DNA from: Prunus persica
Taxonomy: Eukaryota; Streptophyta; Magnoliopsida; Rosales; Rosaceae
DNA: 64,000 nucleotides
Assembly: GCF_000346465.2 (NCBI RefSeq)
Contig: NC_034014.1
Span: 13,141,782 to 13,205,781, forward strand
Direction of reading: 5' to 3'
The notes below the pieces were generated by a model. The model saw only the letters and a list, made by a program, of their open reading frames with translations, was not told the DNA's origin and ran no database searches. This document shows, piece after piece, positions 22,222-35,811 of the stretch. Position 1 is the stretch's first letter, and each line of letters begins with the position of its first letter. The position numbers and the translations under genes are program-made.

Positions 22222-25093
22222 CTACACACATTGGTCTAAGCAGACCAATCTAGAATGAACAATTCCAAGCAGATCATCAACAAGATAAGCACTTAACCAA
22301 CTAGGGGCCTGCTCAAACACGCATAGCCTAAGATCCACTTGATAACTCCAATTAGCCAATCGGTCAGCAACAATATTCTTCTCACAAAAAACATGTTGAA
22401 GGGCACAATTGGAAAACTGCTGCATAAGGTCACAACAGCTCCTAACCAAAGCAGCTAAGGGATGCAGAGCAAGCATAGAAGAATTCTGACAGAGATTGAC
22501 TACAATAGCAAAGTCCATCTCAATAAAGAAACTACTGATGCCCTTCTCAATTGCTAACTTCAAACCAAAGAAAAGGCCCCATATCTCAGCCTTAAGAACT
22601 TGACCTTTTCCCAGATTAACAGCAAAACCGCTTACCTAGTCACCAAAAGGGTCACGAATGACTCCCCCAGCACTAATGCAACTAGTAATGCTTCTCCTTG
22701 AACCATCCACATTCAGTTTCAATTTCCCAGGCCTAGGAGGCTCCCAGGTAACATGAATTTGAACTTTATTTACCCTTATAGTGCGATTAGAAGTTGACTT
22801 AATCCACTCTTGGGTTGCTCCACAAATAACTTGTCTTGGACTAAAGAGGACTGTATCCTCATTCTGAAAAACATGCTTATTTCTCCAACACCATAAATGC
22901 CAGCAAGTAAACACAAAAACAGTACTCCAAGGAACATCACTATTCCATTTCTCCGTGGAAAGCACGTTGACCTTCATCCAAGGTTGAGCATCTAAATGGA
23001 AAAAATTATGAGCATAGGCAGGGAGAATAGCATTCTCGAGCTAGCTCACAATCACGAAGAATGTGAAGAACAGTTTCAGTAGGCCAAGAATAAAAGCCAC
23101 ATGAAGGGTCAGAAGCCAACTGCCTTCGAACACACTGATCATTAGATAAAATTTTGCCTTGAGAAGCCAGCCACATAAAGTATTGTAGCTTAGGAGGAAC
23201 ATTTAAACTCCACAAGGATTTCCAGCAGGAGTCAGGAGTAGAATAGCCTTGAAAGAATAAACTATAAGCTAATAGAAAAGTTGCCATTAGCACTACCCTT
23301 CCAAATTTGAGTATCAGGTAAAGAGCCCAACAACCCCACAGGAACACTAATGACCTGCTGAACAAGGTCTTCACAAAGAACAACTCTCAACTTATCAATA
23401 TCCCACCAGCCATTCTTAGAAAAACTTGAAATAGAACATTTGCTATCATGAATGGTGAGAACTCCAGCCTGCTGCATTAAAGGGACATCAGTAACCTAAT
23501 TATCCTCCCAGAATTTTACATTGTCTCCCCGACCTATTCTCCAACACATCCCTTGCATAAGCAACTGAAAACCATGTATAATACTCCTCCAAGTAGTGGA
23601 GCAAACCTACCTTGTTCCAAGAGAATTATCAAAAATAGAAGTCCCTTTAAGATACTTAGCCTCATAAATTTTTGCCCATAAACCATTGTCCTTAGGATGC
23701 AATCTCCACCCAATCTTAGCAAGAAGAGCCTAATTCATACTTGCAGTCTTTTTAAACCCCAAACCTCCTTTACCTTTAGGTTTACAAGCCAAATCTCATT
23801 GACAAAGATGGATCTTATATTTCTTCTCACTACTGCCCCAGAAGAAATTACGATTAAGCCGATCTAAATCATTACAGACACTAACAGGAAGTTTAGTAGT
23901 TTGCATAGCATAAATAGGGATAGAAGCTGTAACCGCTTGAATTAAAGTAGCTCTTCCAGCTAAAGATAGGAGCTTACTCTTCCAAGATGCCAGTCGATTA
24001 TGCACCTTATCAACTAAAGAACTATAAGTGTGCTTTCCGATTGTAGAATGCAAAAGAGGCATTCCTAGATAGTTACCAAGGTCATTAGTGAGAGGAGAGC
24101 CACAAATCAAACTTATCTCCTTAGCAACCTCTTTACAAGTGTTAGGAAAGCAGAAGACAGCAGACTTATCAAAATTAACTACTTGTCCAGAAGCAGAGCA
24201 AAACAAATATAGACAACTCTTCATAATTTTAGCTTGATTAGCACTCCGCAAACAACACAAGATCATTAGCAAAAAAAAGATGGGAGATCGCAGGGCCAGA
24301 CTGAGAAGATTTCACGGGCCGCCACTTTTTCTTACTAACAGCATCACAGATAACATGAGAGAGCTTTTCAATACAGAGAACAAAGAGATAGGGAGATAAG
24401 AGATCTCCCTGTCTAATACCATTCATTGGACTAAAAGGAGCAGTCAATTCCCCATTCACATTAATCGGATATCTCAGACTGAACAGTTCATTATCAACTT
24501 AACAAACGGAGCAGGCAGCCTCAATTCAAGAAGTACATACTCAACAAAATGCCAATTCAACCTGTTATAGGCCTTAGAGAGGTCTATTTTCCAAGCGACA
24601 AACCTTTTTTTTCCCTTTAGTCAACTTAAATTTATGCATTAACTCCTGTGCAATAAGGATATTATCTGTAATATGTCGTCCATGGACAAAACTAACTTGG
24701 TTGGGACTTATAGGATTAGGAAAAATAGGCCTTAACCTAGCCACAAGGATTTTAGAAATAACCTTAGCATAAGCTTATAGGCCTAAACTGGACCATAGAC
24801 TGGGGGCTTTGCACTTTAGGCACCAAAGTTATTAAAGTGTAATTCAGCTTGTCAGGGATGTTGCACTTCTTAAAAGCTTGAGTCACCATTGCAAAAATAT
24901 CATCAGCACATTTATTCCATTGAGCTTGGTAGAAACAAGCTGGAAACCCATCTACACCAGGAGCTTTCAAACCTCCAATCCCAAACAAACTTCGCTTAAT
25001 CTCAGCCATATCAATTTCCTTCTCAAGCAACTCCAAATCAGCCGAATCAATAACAGGGAACAACTTAGGTAATGTCAGGTCTCTATGCTCCAC
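22222..25093 (-). pseudogene. LINE reverse transcriptase, zf-RVT and RNase H remnants
   Basis: Pieces in order are: RT fingers (GLKAPGVDGFPACFYQ and FRPISLC, 25093-24764); RT palm (GIRQGDLLSPYLFVLC, with FANDLVLF where FADD is expected, 24459-24238); RT thumb region (24272-23796); zf-RVT (WLASQGKILSNDQCVRR, about 23383-23006); and an RNase H-like C-terminus (22977-22222). At least six frames are needed. The Asp-to-Asn change in the catalytic box also argues against activity. Confidence 0.88.
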
Positions 25094-25585
25094 AATCTCT
25101 TAAGAAAACAACTGCTCAAAATACGCCATAGCCAAACCTTTAATGTCTTGAGCTTCCTCAACCCAAACACCCTCATTATTCTTTAATCTCTCTATTTTAT
25201 TCCTCCGCCGCCTAATAATAGTAGTAAGATGAAAGAATTTGGTGTTTCAATCACCCTCCTGAAGCCACTATAATCTGGATTTTTGTTTCCAGAACATAGC
25301 CTCTTGCTTGCACACAATTATACTCCTCAATCAAAGAAATTTTCAAGTTACTCAAAAAAATATTTGAGCCCCTGCACAAAGCTTTTTGAATACCATTAAG
25401 ACGAGCCAACAAACAGGCCTTCCGCTTCTTAAGATGTCCAAAAACATTAACATTCCAATCTTTTAGAGGCTAAACCAACTGATAAGTTTTATCCAAGGCT
25501 GAGCCAGCAACTTGTCCCCAAACATCATAAATAAACTCATTGAATTATTTATGTTGCAACCACATTGCTTCAAACCTAAAAGGCC

Positions 25586-26300
25586 TTAAGTGCGGAGAAA
25601 CAACAAAACGAGAGTTAAACTTAATCTTGATTGGATTGTGATAGAAATAGTCCTAGGCAAATGTTGAACATTAGCCTCAGGAAATAACCTTCTCCATTGC
25701 ATATTACAAATAGCTCGATCTAACCTCGCATAGACTCTCTTATTATTCCATGTAAATTTAGGTCCAGAATAACCCAAATCAATCATCTCATTACCATCAA
25801 CCCAGTTTCTAAAACCTTTAGATTTGCACTCTAAAACTCCACCAAACTTCTCATCAGCAGTAAGTAACTCATTAAAATTCCGGCAATCAACCAAGGCATA
25901 TTATGACTTGCAGCAACAGAGGATAGTCCCACATTTTTGCTCGCTTGACAGCATTAGGACTAGCATAAACACCAGTAAAAAGCCAAGGGTCTTGACCATT
26001 GCAAGCCACACAAACAGAAATCGTTTGATCAGAGGTGCCAACAACTTCTACATGAACTCCAGAATCATCCCATAACAGCCACAATCCACCAGAGAACCTC
26101 ACAGCGTCAACAATTTCAAAGCAAGGAAAGTCGAGAGACTTAACTACAGAAATAGCCTTTGCTCCACTTATACGAGGCTCACAAAGAAAAAGCATATCCA
26201 ATCGATGAGTGCAAATCAAATCAAGCACATTAGACTTAAATTTGGATCTCGCTGCTCCTCTAACATTCCAGCACAAATATCCATAAAAAAAACCCATCAA
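25586..26300 (-). pseudogene. LINE endonuclease domain remnant
   Basis: The frame includes LCWNVRGAARSKF, typical of the start of plant LINE ORF2 apurinic-type endonuclease. It continues through LWLLWDDSGVHVEV and IDLGYSGPKFTWNN, with a frame change at about 25890. In a live element this domain nicks the target DNA. Confidence 0.85.
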
Positions 26301-26349
26301 AGAACAGAGTAACCTTAAGGGCTAAAACCCTTTTATTAAGACTCAAAAG

Positions 26350-28111
26350 TCATACCTTCACCAGGCTTGAAGGTATTACTTGCCAAGTGTCCACATGTGA
26401 ACTAACGTGTCCTTCCGAAAAGTCCATTTTCTCTATGGGATCCAAACGCTTACTATCAGAAGGGATTAGCACTTCATCATCACTGTCATAACCAGAGTTG
26501 TCATCCCTACTAGTAGCCATCTCCCCTATATTGGGTGGCTGATGCCCAAAGATATACAACCCTTTTTCCTTTTGAACTGGTTGTCCACTACCCCAACTCG
26601 CAAATTGCTCAGGTAGAGAACCAGCAGCAACACTTTTCTTGCCTTGAAATCCCACCCTTCCTATAGAACCAGATATACCAACAGTACTTTTACTTGCCAC
26701 ACTAGCAGCCTGGCGACTTCCAAAGGTATTTCTAATTGCCACACCAGTATTCTAACGATTTTCCTTCACACGATTCTTCACATGCAAGCTCTTGTTTGAA
26801 ATATCCTCCAAAGCCTGCCTTGCAACAGACTTTTTACTCTTAGACTTTGTCCAAACCTTATTTCCCATATTCAAATCAGTCAAGAAAGGCTGCATTCGTC
26901 TGTTACCAGTCTGATAAAAAAACTCATCAATATTCCCCTCATCCTTTCCAAAATTCTCACCAACTTGCCTAAGAGCATCAAACCTTAAGCCCTTATTTTT
27001 TACCCCAGAATCCTTGCCTCCCACTCCCTTAAAATTAGACTGAGGCCTACGCCTAGGGAGAACATTCATCCATGGCCCTCTCAAGCTCTGGTCAGACTCA
27101 TAGTGAGCCCTGTTAATTCCCACCGAACTACTCCCCTCAACATTAGCACCCATGGCAATAGTAGTCTCACCATTAACAGTTTCAACATCTTTAACATTCA
27201 CTTCACACTTCTCTCGTTTACGGTCATACCTCCCACATAGATAGCATATATCTGGCAGCCCCTCATACTCTATGTTATACCAGTTATGGTTGATTTGGAC
27301 GAAAGCATCTAAAGGCTTAGTGAGATCTAATTCCACACACATCCAAGCAAACTTGCCCTTATTTTGAGCAGTGGTAAGAGAATCAATCTTTAACAATTTC
27401 CCCAATAAATTCCCAACTCGTTTCAACGACCAAACATCAAAACACTCAAGTTGAATAGCAGAGACACGAAGACAAACAACCATTCGAGTGATATGTGCAG
27501 TAGCTGGACAGAAGCCATGCCTCCATTTTTGCATGACTAAATATTGACTAGCTATTATCCAAGGACCACCAGTGAGAACAAAATTTAAGTCCTCCTCAAG
27601 CTCAAATTTTACCACAAAATAATCATTCACCAAATCTATCAATTTCCACTCTCCTTTCAAACTCCATTTTTGGTGTAATCGATCATGTAAATAATTATAA
27701 GTATGAGACCTGCCCAAGAGCTTAATAATCAGAGCATTCTTCCAAGGTCGGCATAACCTATCCATTGCCCTATCAGAAAATTGAATACTAGGGCCTCCGA
27801 TCACCCCGAGAAATAACCACATCTTCATCATCATTGAGATCCTCATAAGCATCATCCAAACAATTCACATCTACACCCACATTCTTAGTCAAATTCACCT
27901 TGTTCATAAGCTTTTCATGAAAACTATCAGAACCAAGGTAAAAACGAGATACGTGCTCAAAGTCAACAATAGGTGTCTGGTCCTGGATCAGACATGAATT
28001 TGAATAAGCATCCATATCACACTTAGGTTCAGCATTCTCTGATGCTCGACTTCGCTTAGGCAAGCGATGAGGATTCAAGAAAACTCCAGGTGAGCCTTCC
28101 GCCATGACCAA
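26350..28111 (-). pseudogene. LINE ORF1 remnant (DUF4283-type, zinc knuckle)
   Basis: The frame starts near 28105 (MAEGSPGVFL), shifts at about 27800-27850, and continues to about 26752 and then 26742-26350. The middle part, with LIIKLLGRSHTYNYLHDRL and GGPWIIASQYLVMQKW, is the plant LINE ORF1 domain. A CCHC knuckle reads CYLCGRYDRKREKC, with Arg in the place of the zinc-binding His. The product would bind LINE RNA in an active element. Confidence 0.85.
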
Positions 28112-28269
28112 CAGAAAATCAGAGGGAAATCAGCCAGAAACGAAAGAGAAACTGCCTGGAAACCATCACAACTGGCAATTTCCTGGATCTGAAAAGCAAA
28201 GAAAAATCCTTCTCGTGTGAGGCGCGTACAAAAAAGGCAGCTTGTCTGCGAATGTACACGGTTCAACTT

Positions 28270-28807
28270 CATTGCTATAGTTCTAGCCAAAAGAAATGGT
28301 TGGACAGAAGCCATCCCTAGGAGTAGGATCTGGTACATGAGGTTAATAAACCCTACGAATGTACAGCAAATTTACTTCAAATTGCTTATTCATCTATAGT
28401 GATAGCTTAAATCCAATAGTTCATGCTCTTTCATAAAATCATATGTTCTATTCTCTCTCTCCATTATGGTTAAACCACAAAAGATAAGGTAGTATCGAAG
28501 AAAAAAGAAAATATAAAAGAAGGCTTTGCATCTTCTGAAAACTCTTTAGGACTTCTTGATCCTTTTAAGTGGGTTTGCACTGTTGCACAAGCATATATAT
28601 ATATATATATATGCTTTTCTGGTATATAATCCAAGTCTAATGAGTCAGAATTCTCAACCTTGTTGCAAGTCTTGATGGCCACAAAAAGGAAATAGAATCA
28701 TTCTAACTCCCACAAGCGCTTAATATTTCAAATTTTATCAAAATAACTTGATATAGTTATTACTTAACACCCAGGCGGAAATGCATAACTTATAACATAT
28801 ATATGAA
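28270..28807. other. 3' flank of the reductase gene
   Basis: It holds the 3' UTR region of the minus-strand reductase gene and an AT microsatellite (about 28593-28612). No other feature is seen. Confidence 0.5.
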
Positions 28808-31108
28808 CTAGAAGTCTGCAACTTCAGTTTGATCAAAATAGCAGCCTGTAGGGCCTCCATTTGGTAGAAGAGCCAACTTGACTGGACCTGCAGCCCCTTC
28901 TTCCACAGTCATTGTTCCTGTATGCCAATTGATATCTGTATTGACAAAGCCTGGATGCACACAGTTGATATACATCTTTGGATACTTTTTGGCAAGGATT
29001 CTTGTGTAGGCATTGAGGGTGACCTTGGAAATGCTGTATGCAGGCAGCATCAGTGTCCATCCATTGGCTTCAAGTGTATTTTGTTTAAAATCAACCAGAA
29101 ACTTTGTCAAAAGTGCATCTACTTTCTCCTCTGTCAAGGTTTCCACATCCCCAAGCTCATTTCTTATTTCTTCACTTGGTATCCTCTGCATGGAATATTG
29201 ATAACTTTGGTTATGCAGTTTACAATTTTTTCAGGAGCTACTAGGACTTGGAAGGAGAGATCATATCGACTCAAGGGCTATTTTCTGAGTAGCAAGAAGT
29301 AGATGAGAGAAAAGAATGACAACTTGTGACGGATGGAATATGAGGGAATTATTACCATCCCGATTTGTCATGTGTTTTGGGGAATGTTCTCTTGCTAGAC
29401 TTATCTAGCAGAAGAACATCACCTTTAAAAGTAGGGTTGATAGCACATCTGGTGTTGAAGAATGTAAAGTATCATGTTGGAAAATGACAAAATAAAATAC
29501 AACATATAATGGGTCATTCTACTACTAATAATAAGTGTTATGTTAATTAATAATGACGAAGTGATTAACGATGAATGGCATGCGATATATAGGCAGGCTA
29601 TGGTTTTTTATACCTTAAGTTCACTCCTTAGAGAGGAGACATTCACAATCCTTCCTCCCTGAGGGGACAGCTTCAAGAGTGGGAGAAGAGCCTCAGTTAG
29701 TCTTTTAGCACCATAGTAATTTGTGTTCAAGCATTCTTCAGCCTTCTCATAAGTGAATTTTATTGCACATTGAATTTTGTTGACCGCTTTGCCTGAAAGC
29801 TGCACAAACACAACTAGTCCATTACTTAGGTGCTGGGATTTTTGGTTGTGGCTACATATGAGTGAGAGAAACAGCCTTAACCAACTTACCCAAGTTGTGG
29901 GATCAATGTTTAGGGATTTTAAAGCTTCCTCATCAACCACTGCTCCACTGGCTCCAGCATTATTAACCTGCAGGAATCAAACTGTCAGATCACTTCGTTT
30001 TTACCCACCAAAGGTGGAAACAGTTCCTACTGAATTTTACAGAACAATACAAACAAGTTATTTTTATCTTTTTTCCTTTTTGGCCAAAGTTAGGATGGGG
30101 AAGGGAGAAAACTCACACACGGGTAGCACGGGGGCTTGAACCTAAGACAACTTGGAAGCACGCCAAAGGCCTAGGCCAATCCAAATAACACCTCATTGAT
30201 TACAAAGAAAGTTCTTTGGTACCTATGTTTTTCTATTGGTTTGCTCATGAACCTTCTCGAGTTTGATAAATTATACAAGTGTGTTAGAGCATCTACAATT
30301 ATGCTCCCTATTTTTTAGTTAAAATTTAGCTAAAAACACAGAAAAGTTATTTTAGAGCTCTATATAAAATTTGAACTTCAATCATACTCTCTAATTTATG
30401 AGAAAAACTTGCGTGCCATGGGGATGCCAAGGTAAGCTTTCCACCTCAGTATCCCCAGCCAATTGCCTCTTGACAGCTGGACATAGGTCTCACAGCCAAT
30501 TGCCTCCTCGCTCCTGCTGGCTGCCCTTAGATCTGAGTGGTTGAGGGAGCCTTTGGGAAGGAGGAGGGGTCGGTGGTGAAATTTTTGAATGACCAAATTG
30601 ATAAATTTTCCACTATATATTAAAACAATTATGGATTAAAAAAAAAGAGAAAAGAAAATTACTAAGTCCAGAGAATCACTCTTTTGGAAATATGAGAATT
30701 TAAACAGAAAAAAAAAAACCCAAAAAACACAGAGTAGAAACCCTCCCCTACCAGGATATCAAGCCTGCCAAATCTGTTGTCTATGAAGTTGGCCAAAGAC
30801 TGGATGCTAAAAGGGTCCAAAACATCAAGCTGATGGAAGAGCACATTTGAGAAACCCAAGTGATGGAGCTGTGACGTGGCATCTCTTCCCCTTTTCTCAT
30901 CTCTAGCCGTTAAAACCACCACCACCCCTTGACATGCAGCAAGTTGCCGCACCACCTCATATCCAATTCCCTTGTTTGCTCCCGATACCACCGCATACCT
31001 ACCCAGCAGAAAACCCCATTTATTTTCACTAATTACATTCTAATTAAATGATACTAATATTAATAGAGTTAATTACCTCTCTGCTCCATATCCTTCATTG
31101 CTTCCCAT
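28808..31108 (-). CDS. short-chain dehydrogenase/reductase, salutaridine reductase/neomenthol dehydrogenase type
   Basis: Five exons (31108-31077, 30998-30752, 29967-29890, 29799-29614, 29185-28808) join in phase to 306 residues, the usual length of this plant SDR group. The NADP(H) motif is SGANKGIG near residue 16, the structural motif is NNAG, the catalytic Ser lies in IVNVSS, and the catalytic pair is Tyr and Lys in YSISK. Members reduce ketones or aldehydes, such as menthone, salutaridine and other carbonyl compounds; the substrate here cannot be told. The intron between exons 2 and 3 carries a decayed MITE-like piece near 30290-30400. No in-frame Met lies upstream of 31108 before a probable 5'-UTR splice site. 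Confidence 0.9.
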
Positions 31109-31355
31109 TGTTGCAATAATGCTTGGATGTGCTGCTTTCTGATGATCTTGTTTTCTTTCTGAAAGGGAGGGTCCACATCGTGTCAGTTTTTTTTGTCAAG
31201 ATTTATATAAATATAAATATTTTTACTAGTGGTTTGAGTTTTTTTTTAATTATGATAATTTCTAGTTGGCTTAATATCATAAAACGTCTTTAAGGTTTAC
31301 GAAACTATCAGATTGTATTTTTATTGTTTTTTTTATATCACTTGTGGTCCTCAAG

Positions 31356-31978
31356 TAGGGATGGCAATAGGTCGAATCGGGGGTGGGTATGTCATTCCCA
31401 TCCTCATCTCCGTTAAGCTTTTTTCCCCCATTCCCGCCTTCATACCAGTAATATTTATATCGGGAATTTTCCATCCCCACCTTCATTGGGGAATGGATTC
31501 CCCGACCCACCCCATTATAGAAGAAAAAATCAATATATAACTACTTTATTGAAAGAAAAAAAAAACGTACTAAGGCAAGATAATGAATATAAATAATACA
31601 TACTTACAAGACAATATAAGAATGTTTATCTATGTATTGGAAGTTAACTAAATAAATAAGTATTATGGCTTAAGATTTGTATAAATTATATAAGTATATA
31701 ATATAATAATATAAAATATAAAACTTAGTCGGTACAATTACTTTAATAGCATATTTATATATACTATAATATATATTTATATACCTCATCAATATATATA
31801 TTCTAAACGGGGAGAGTTTGAGTTGGGGATTAAAATATCGTTCCTGTCCCTCCCCAAACACTATACCCAAAAAATTCCCCGTACCCATCCCCATACCTGT
31901 TTTTTGTCCTTCATACCAGACCCATTAGGGTCGAATTCTCGCAAAGACTCTTACCCGCAGGGAAAATTATCATTTCTA
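31356..31978. mobile_element. hAT-type MITE
   Basis: The left end TAGGGATGGCAAT faces a right end ATTATCATTTCTA, an imperfect inverted repeat. The flanks TCCTCAAG (31348-31355) and TCCTCAAA (31979-31986) match at seven of eight bases, as an old 8-bp hAT duplication. The subterminal parts hold repeated CCCATCC/GGATGGG-type motifs. It has no coding capacity. Confidence 0.75.
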
Positions 31979-33346
31979 TCCTCAAAGTTAATATGTGTGA
32001 TCACAAATGATCCCTATTATTAGGTTCGTTCAAAAATTTTATTAATTTGCTGACGTGGCATATATATATGTCAAAAATTTAATAGTGCAATTTTAATAAC
32101 ATTTATTTTTTAGATAATGATAGACAGAAACGACGTTAATTGATCATGAGTTTTACTGTTGAAACTTGAAAAGAAATGAAATAATATATGGGCCTGCTGC
32201 TGATATCTACACCAAAATAATTGAATTTGTTTTGGGAATAATGATCTGTCATCAGAAAAGAATTTTTAAAGCAGGCTCCATGATCTGGAAATATAATGAA
32301 TTGTATATATTGGTTACCAAGTCAAGCGAATCAGAAAAGATTTTTTATTAATAAATTATAGGAAGATGGTAAGCTTGAGCCTGAGTGACATAGGATACTG
32401 GGATAAATCAATCAAGGCATAAGTAATTTGATTTGATGATAAATTGCTTTTCGACTTTGGATAAAAGCAATACTGGGATAAATCAATCAAAGGCATAAGT
32501 AATGCTCCACACCAGGCCCCATGTCTATTTTTCATTGATTTATTAATCAGGATGAGAGATTAGACAAGAAGTATCGCTAAATTTATAGCTAGTTGATATT
32601 AAGTAAATTGCCCCCACCCCAACACTGAGTTGAATTATATTGACTAAACATGACTTGATAATTGATATAAGATTAACATGCCGGTCTGTTGACAAACTAA
32701 CTTTTTGGTTTAATAGTGTACTTTGGAAGTGATGTTAATTTCGTATCCCTCATCCCCATTTATCTGAAGAAATTTTTAAAAAATTTCTCACAAATTCAAC
32801 CTCCTTCAAGGGCGGATCTACACTTGGGTTGGAGTGGGCTAGAGAACTGCACGAGTATAGTCCGCTTAAGTAAAGCCTAACACGGCATTGCCTGTATCTT
32901 TGAGCGGGCCGAGACAAGATAATTAGGCCCAATAGGCCAGGCCAACTCGTTTCAAGTCCATTTATTAAATTATATTTGTTTTAAAAAAAAAATTACATAA
33001 TATTATTTTATATATATATTTATATAATCTATATATTAAAATTCAAATCTATGATATGTGAGGTGCTTATCGTAATAGGAATTCTTTTTTTCTTCTCTTT
33101 TGCCCAATAGGAAATTCTATTGGTACGTTTTTAAATTTTAAAATTCAATTTACTCACAAACTTGTTCTTGATAAATTTTACTTTAAAAAAAAAGAAAAAG
33201 AAATTCTAAGTTCGAATCCTATACTTTCAAAAGTCCAATATACCCTATTTATCACTGTACCTCCCATTGCCGGTGACTCCCCCTTCCCCTAATATCCTCC
33301 CTGTCGCCCAGCCCCTCCCCTAACAAGTAACAAGTACTACAACCCT

Positions 33347-33380
<34 letters not shown>

Positions 33381-34383
33381 GCCGACCTTTCAGGCCAATT
33401 AAGGGAGTGATAAAGAGAAAAAAGTGGATTGAGTTGGGGGCAATGAGGAAGGGGGAAGGTGATAGAGGTAGACAACAAAGTCCACGATGACCATTGGTGG
33501 AGGAGCTAAGCTCTTCTCTGTGTCTGGTATTTAATATAAAAAAATAACTTTAATACGAAAATGAGGTGAGAAAGAAATTCGAACTCTTAGACTTGAGTGC
33601 ATGAATGCTCTTTATTGCGTTACAATTCCCTTTTTGGTGCACTACCATGTGGTATCCCAGCATGATGTTATGAATATATATATTATTATATGTGTACATT
33701 TATTAATGTTATATGCTCGTTGCCCACCACAGATTATTATATGAGTGGATTAGTCATGATACGTTGTGTATAATCTGGTGTTACGACACACTCAGTATTA
33801 TTAAGATGTGAAGCATTCAACTCCAAACTAATTGACTATTAATAAGATTCAACATATAAATACTTACGTAACATATTACGTAGTGGCAGTGCTTACGTAA
33901 TGCGTGCATGTTGCTATAAGAAAACTCTTCTCCAAATATCCATACAATATATTTCCAAAAATAACCATTATAAAACGAGGGGAGGTTAGTCTAAGAACAG
34001 TAATTTATTCGACACAGCTTGCAAGAAGAAATATGTATTGTAAACAATCATAAATACTTACAAAAGTTTTATGAAGCTGGCCAAAAGCAATGAGACGTTG
34101 GTGATCCCCACAAACTCAACAACTTAAACTTATCAAAGCATTAGAGTGAAGGAGAAAACCTAGCTGCTATCTAGTTTTAAAAAAAAGTGTACGTGCATGT
34201 CTTTATATACGAAAACAGACATCGTTGGAAATGCCGAAGCTGATGGAAGATGCTTCGAATAATTGTGAGATGCTGCAGCTCGTACACGGTACAGCCAATT
34301 CCACATTTCAGCTTTGGTTGGTGAAATCGCCGCATAAGTTTTCGGATAGATTAATCATTTCCTTCTTATATTCTAATAATTTA

Positions 34384-34697
34384 TGGCTCGTTTGATAACG
34401 TTCTTATTTTTTGTGCTAAAGTACAGAGGAAAATGAGAGTAAGAATGTGAATGATGAAGAGAATGAGAAAGAGGAGGGAAGGAGAGGATGGGAGGGAGGG
34501 GTAACAAAAGTGAAAACAATTTCAAATAGATTTCTGTTTTTGTTTTCACTTGTGTTACTCCTCTCTCCCATACTCCCCTCCCAATTCCATCTCCACTCTC
34601 ATTATCACTTCCATTTTCCCTCTTTCCTCTATATTATTCTAGCACAAAAAATAATTACTACTAAAAACTAAAATTAAAATGATTATCAAACGAACCC
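34384..34697. mobile_element. foldback MITE, possible TTA target site
   Basis: The ends GGCTCGTTTGATAA and TTATCAAACGAACCC are inverted repeats. The two halves continue to pair (TTTTTGTGCTA against TAGCACAAAAAAT, AAAATGAGAGT against ACTCTCATTATC). TTA lies on both sides (34381-34383, 34698-34700), which suggests a Tourist/PIF type. Confidence 0.7.
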
Positions 34698-35060
34698 TTA
34701 TAATTTTATTTAAATTTCCCAGGGATTGATGAGAGAAAAAGAACAAAAATAAAACATCCTACAGCATGAAAGAGTTCAATCCTAATGTGCTGTATGCGAT
34801 TTAATAACAAAAGTTTGGCTCTAGCAAGGATATTGGATTTAAGGTATATTCCAACTTTCTTTGTAAAACTATTCTGCAAAAAAATTCCATATATCGAAAC
34901 TGCATGTTTGTCACTGTGATGAAAAGTTAGCTATATAGATAAAATCTTCGTCATCTTGTTTAGACAAATACAGTCCCTCGCGTAGAAAATGAATTTATTT
35001 TTATAGCAATTAAATGACAAAAATCACTCGCACAACACAACGTATGAGATGAATTTCTAA

Positions 35061-35395
35061 TCCTTCGTTTAGATGAAGGAATTGAAAATTACATAGAATT
35101 CTAAAATAATAGAATTTAGATTTCCATAATTTTAATTTCTGGCAATTGAAGATTTTAGTGTTTAGATTTATATATGTTGAATTTTGTAAATGACACTATA
35201 AAAATTGTGAAATGACACTATTTTAGTGGAAATTAAATTTGGGAATTTGATACCTCAATTTCCACGATTTTTTCCGCACGTCATTTAATAAATTCCGCCC
35301 TTAACTTATGAAACAAGGGGATTGTCAATTTCTCCTCTTAAATTCCTGAATTTTTAACTAAATTTCGAGTTATTTTTCCTCATTCAAACGGAGGG
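35061..35395. mobile_element. MITE flanked by TAA
   Basis: The ends CCTTCGTTTAGATGAAGGAA and TTCCTCATTCAAACGGAGGG are imperfect inverted repeats. TAA lies at 35058-35060 and 35396-35398. There is no coding capacity. Confidence 0.65.
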
Positions 35396-35406
35396 TAAGA
35401 GTTTAG

Positions 35407-35632
35407 TGCCCATTTGATAATCATTTCAATTTTAGTTTTTAGTTTTCATTTTTTGTGCTAGAGTATAGAGGATAATGAGAATGAGAATGGGAGTGAGGAT
35501 GAGATTGAGAGAAAGGATGAGAGGAAGGATGAGAGGGAGGAATAACAAAAGTGAAAACAAAAACTTAAAAGTAAAACAATTTCAAATAGATTTTAATTTT
35601 TAGTTTTAGTTTTCACTTTTGTTACTCCTCGC
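35407..35632. mobile_element. truncated relative of the MITE at 34384
   Basis: It shares with the 34384 element the order CATTTGATAA, TTTTTTGTGCTAGAGTA, repeated GATGAGA blocks, AACAAAAGTGAAAACAA, AATTTCAAATAGATT and TTTTCACTTTTGTTACTCCTC. The right third is missing. Confidence 0.7.
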
Positions 35633-35811
35633 CTAAACAAGCTATCTTATCATCCACAATGCATAAGAAGATTATCCTAAAAGCCAAGGTTCTAAGATGC
35701 ATGTTATATATGAACATGAAATGCATGCATGAAACAAAAATATCTTAAGCAAATAACCAAAGGTCTTCAATGAGCTTGAATTCCGACCAACGACAAACCC
35801 TATGAACGTTA

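Larger units (their letters stand above)
22172..28253 (-). mobile_element. full-length L1-type LINE, inactive
   Basis: About 6.1 kb on the minus strand, with its 3' poly(A) tail seen as a T run at 22172-22186. Its 5' end is just left of the second copy of the 14-16 bp target duplication at 28254. It carries in order ORF1 (nucleic-acid-binding), endonuclease, reverse transcriptase, a zf-RVT-like region and RNase H. All frames are broken by stops and shifts. An unbroken 5' end with both duplications present suggests a single insertion that has since decayed. Confidence 0.93.
31109..35811. other. intergenic region rich in small non-autonomous elements
   Basis: It holds four MITE-like elements listed separately, a CT microsatellite (about 33352-33376) and much AT-rich low-complexity DNA. 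Between them, for example 31979-34380, I see no gene. Confidence 0.5.

Noticed and set aside
30075..30190. Second SINE or tRNA-like stretch in the reductase intron
   Set aside because: GGGGCTTGAACC resembles a reversed B box, but no A box is found at a fitting distance.
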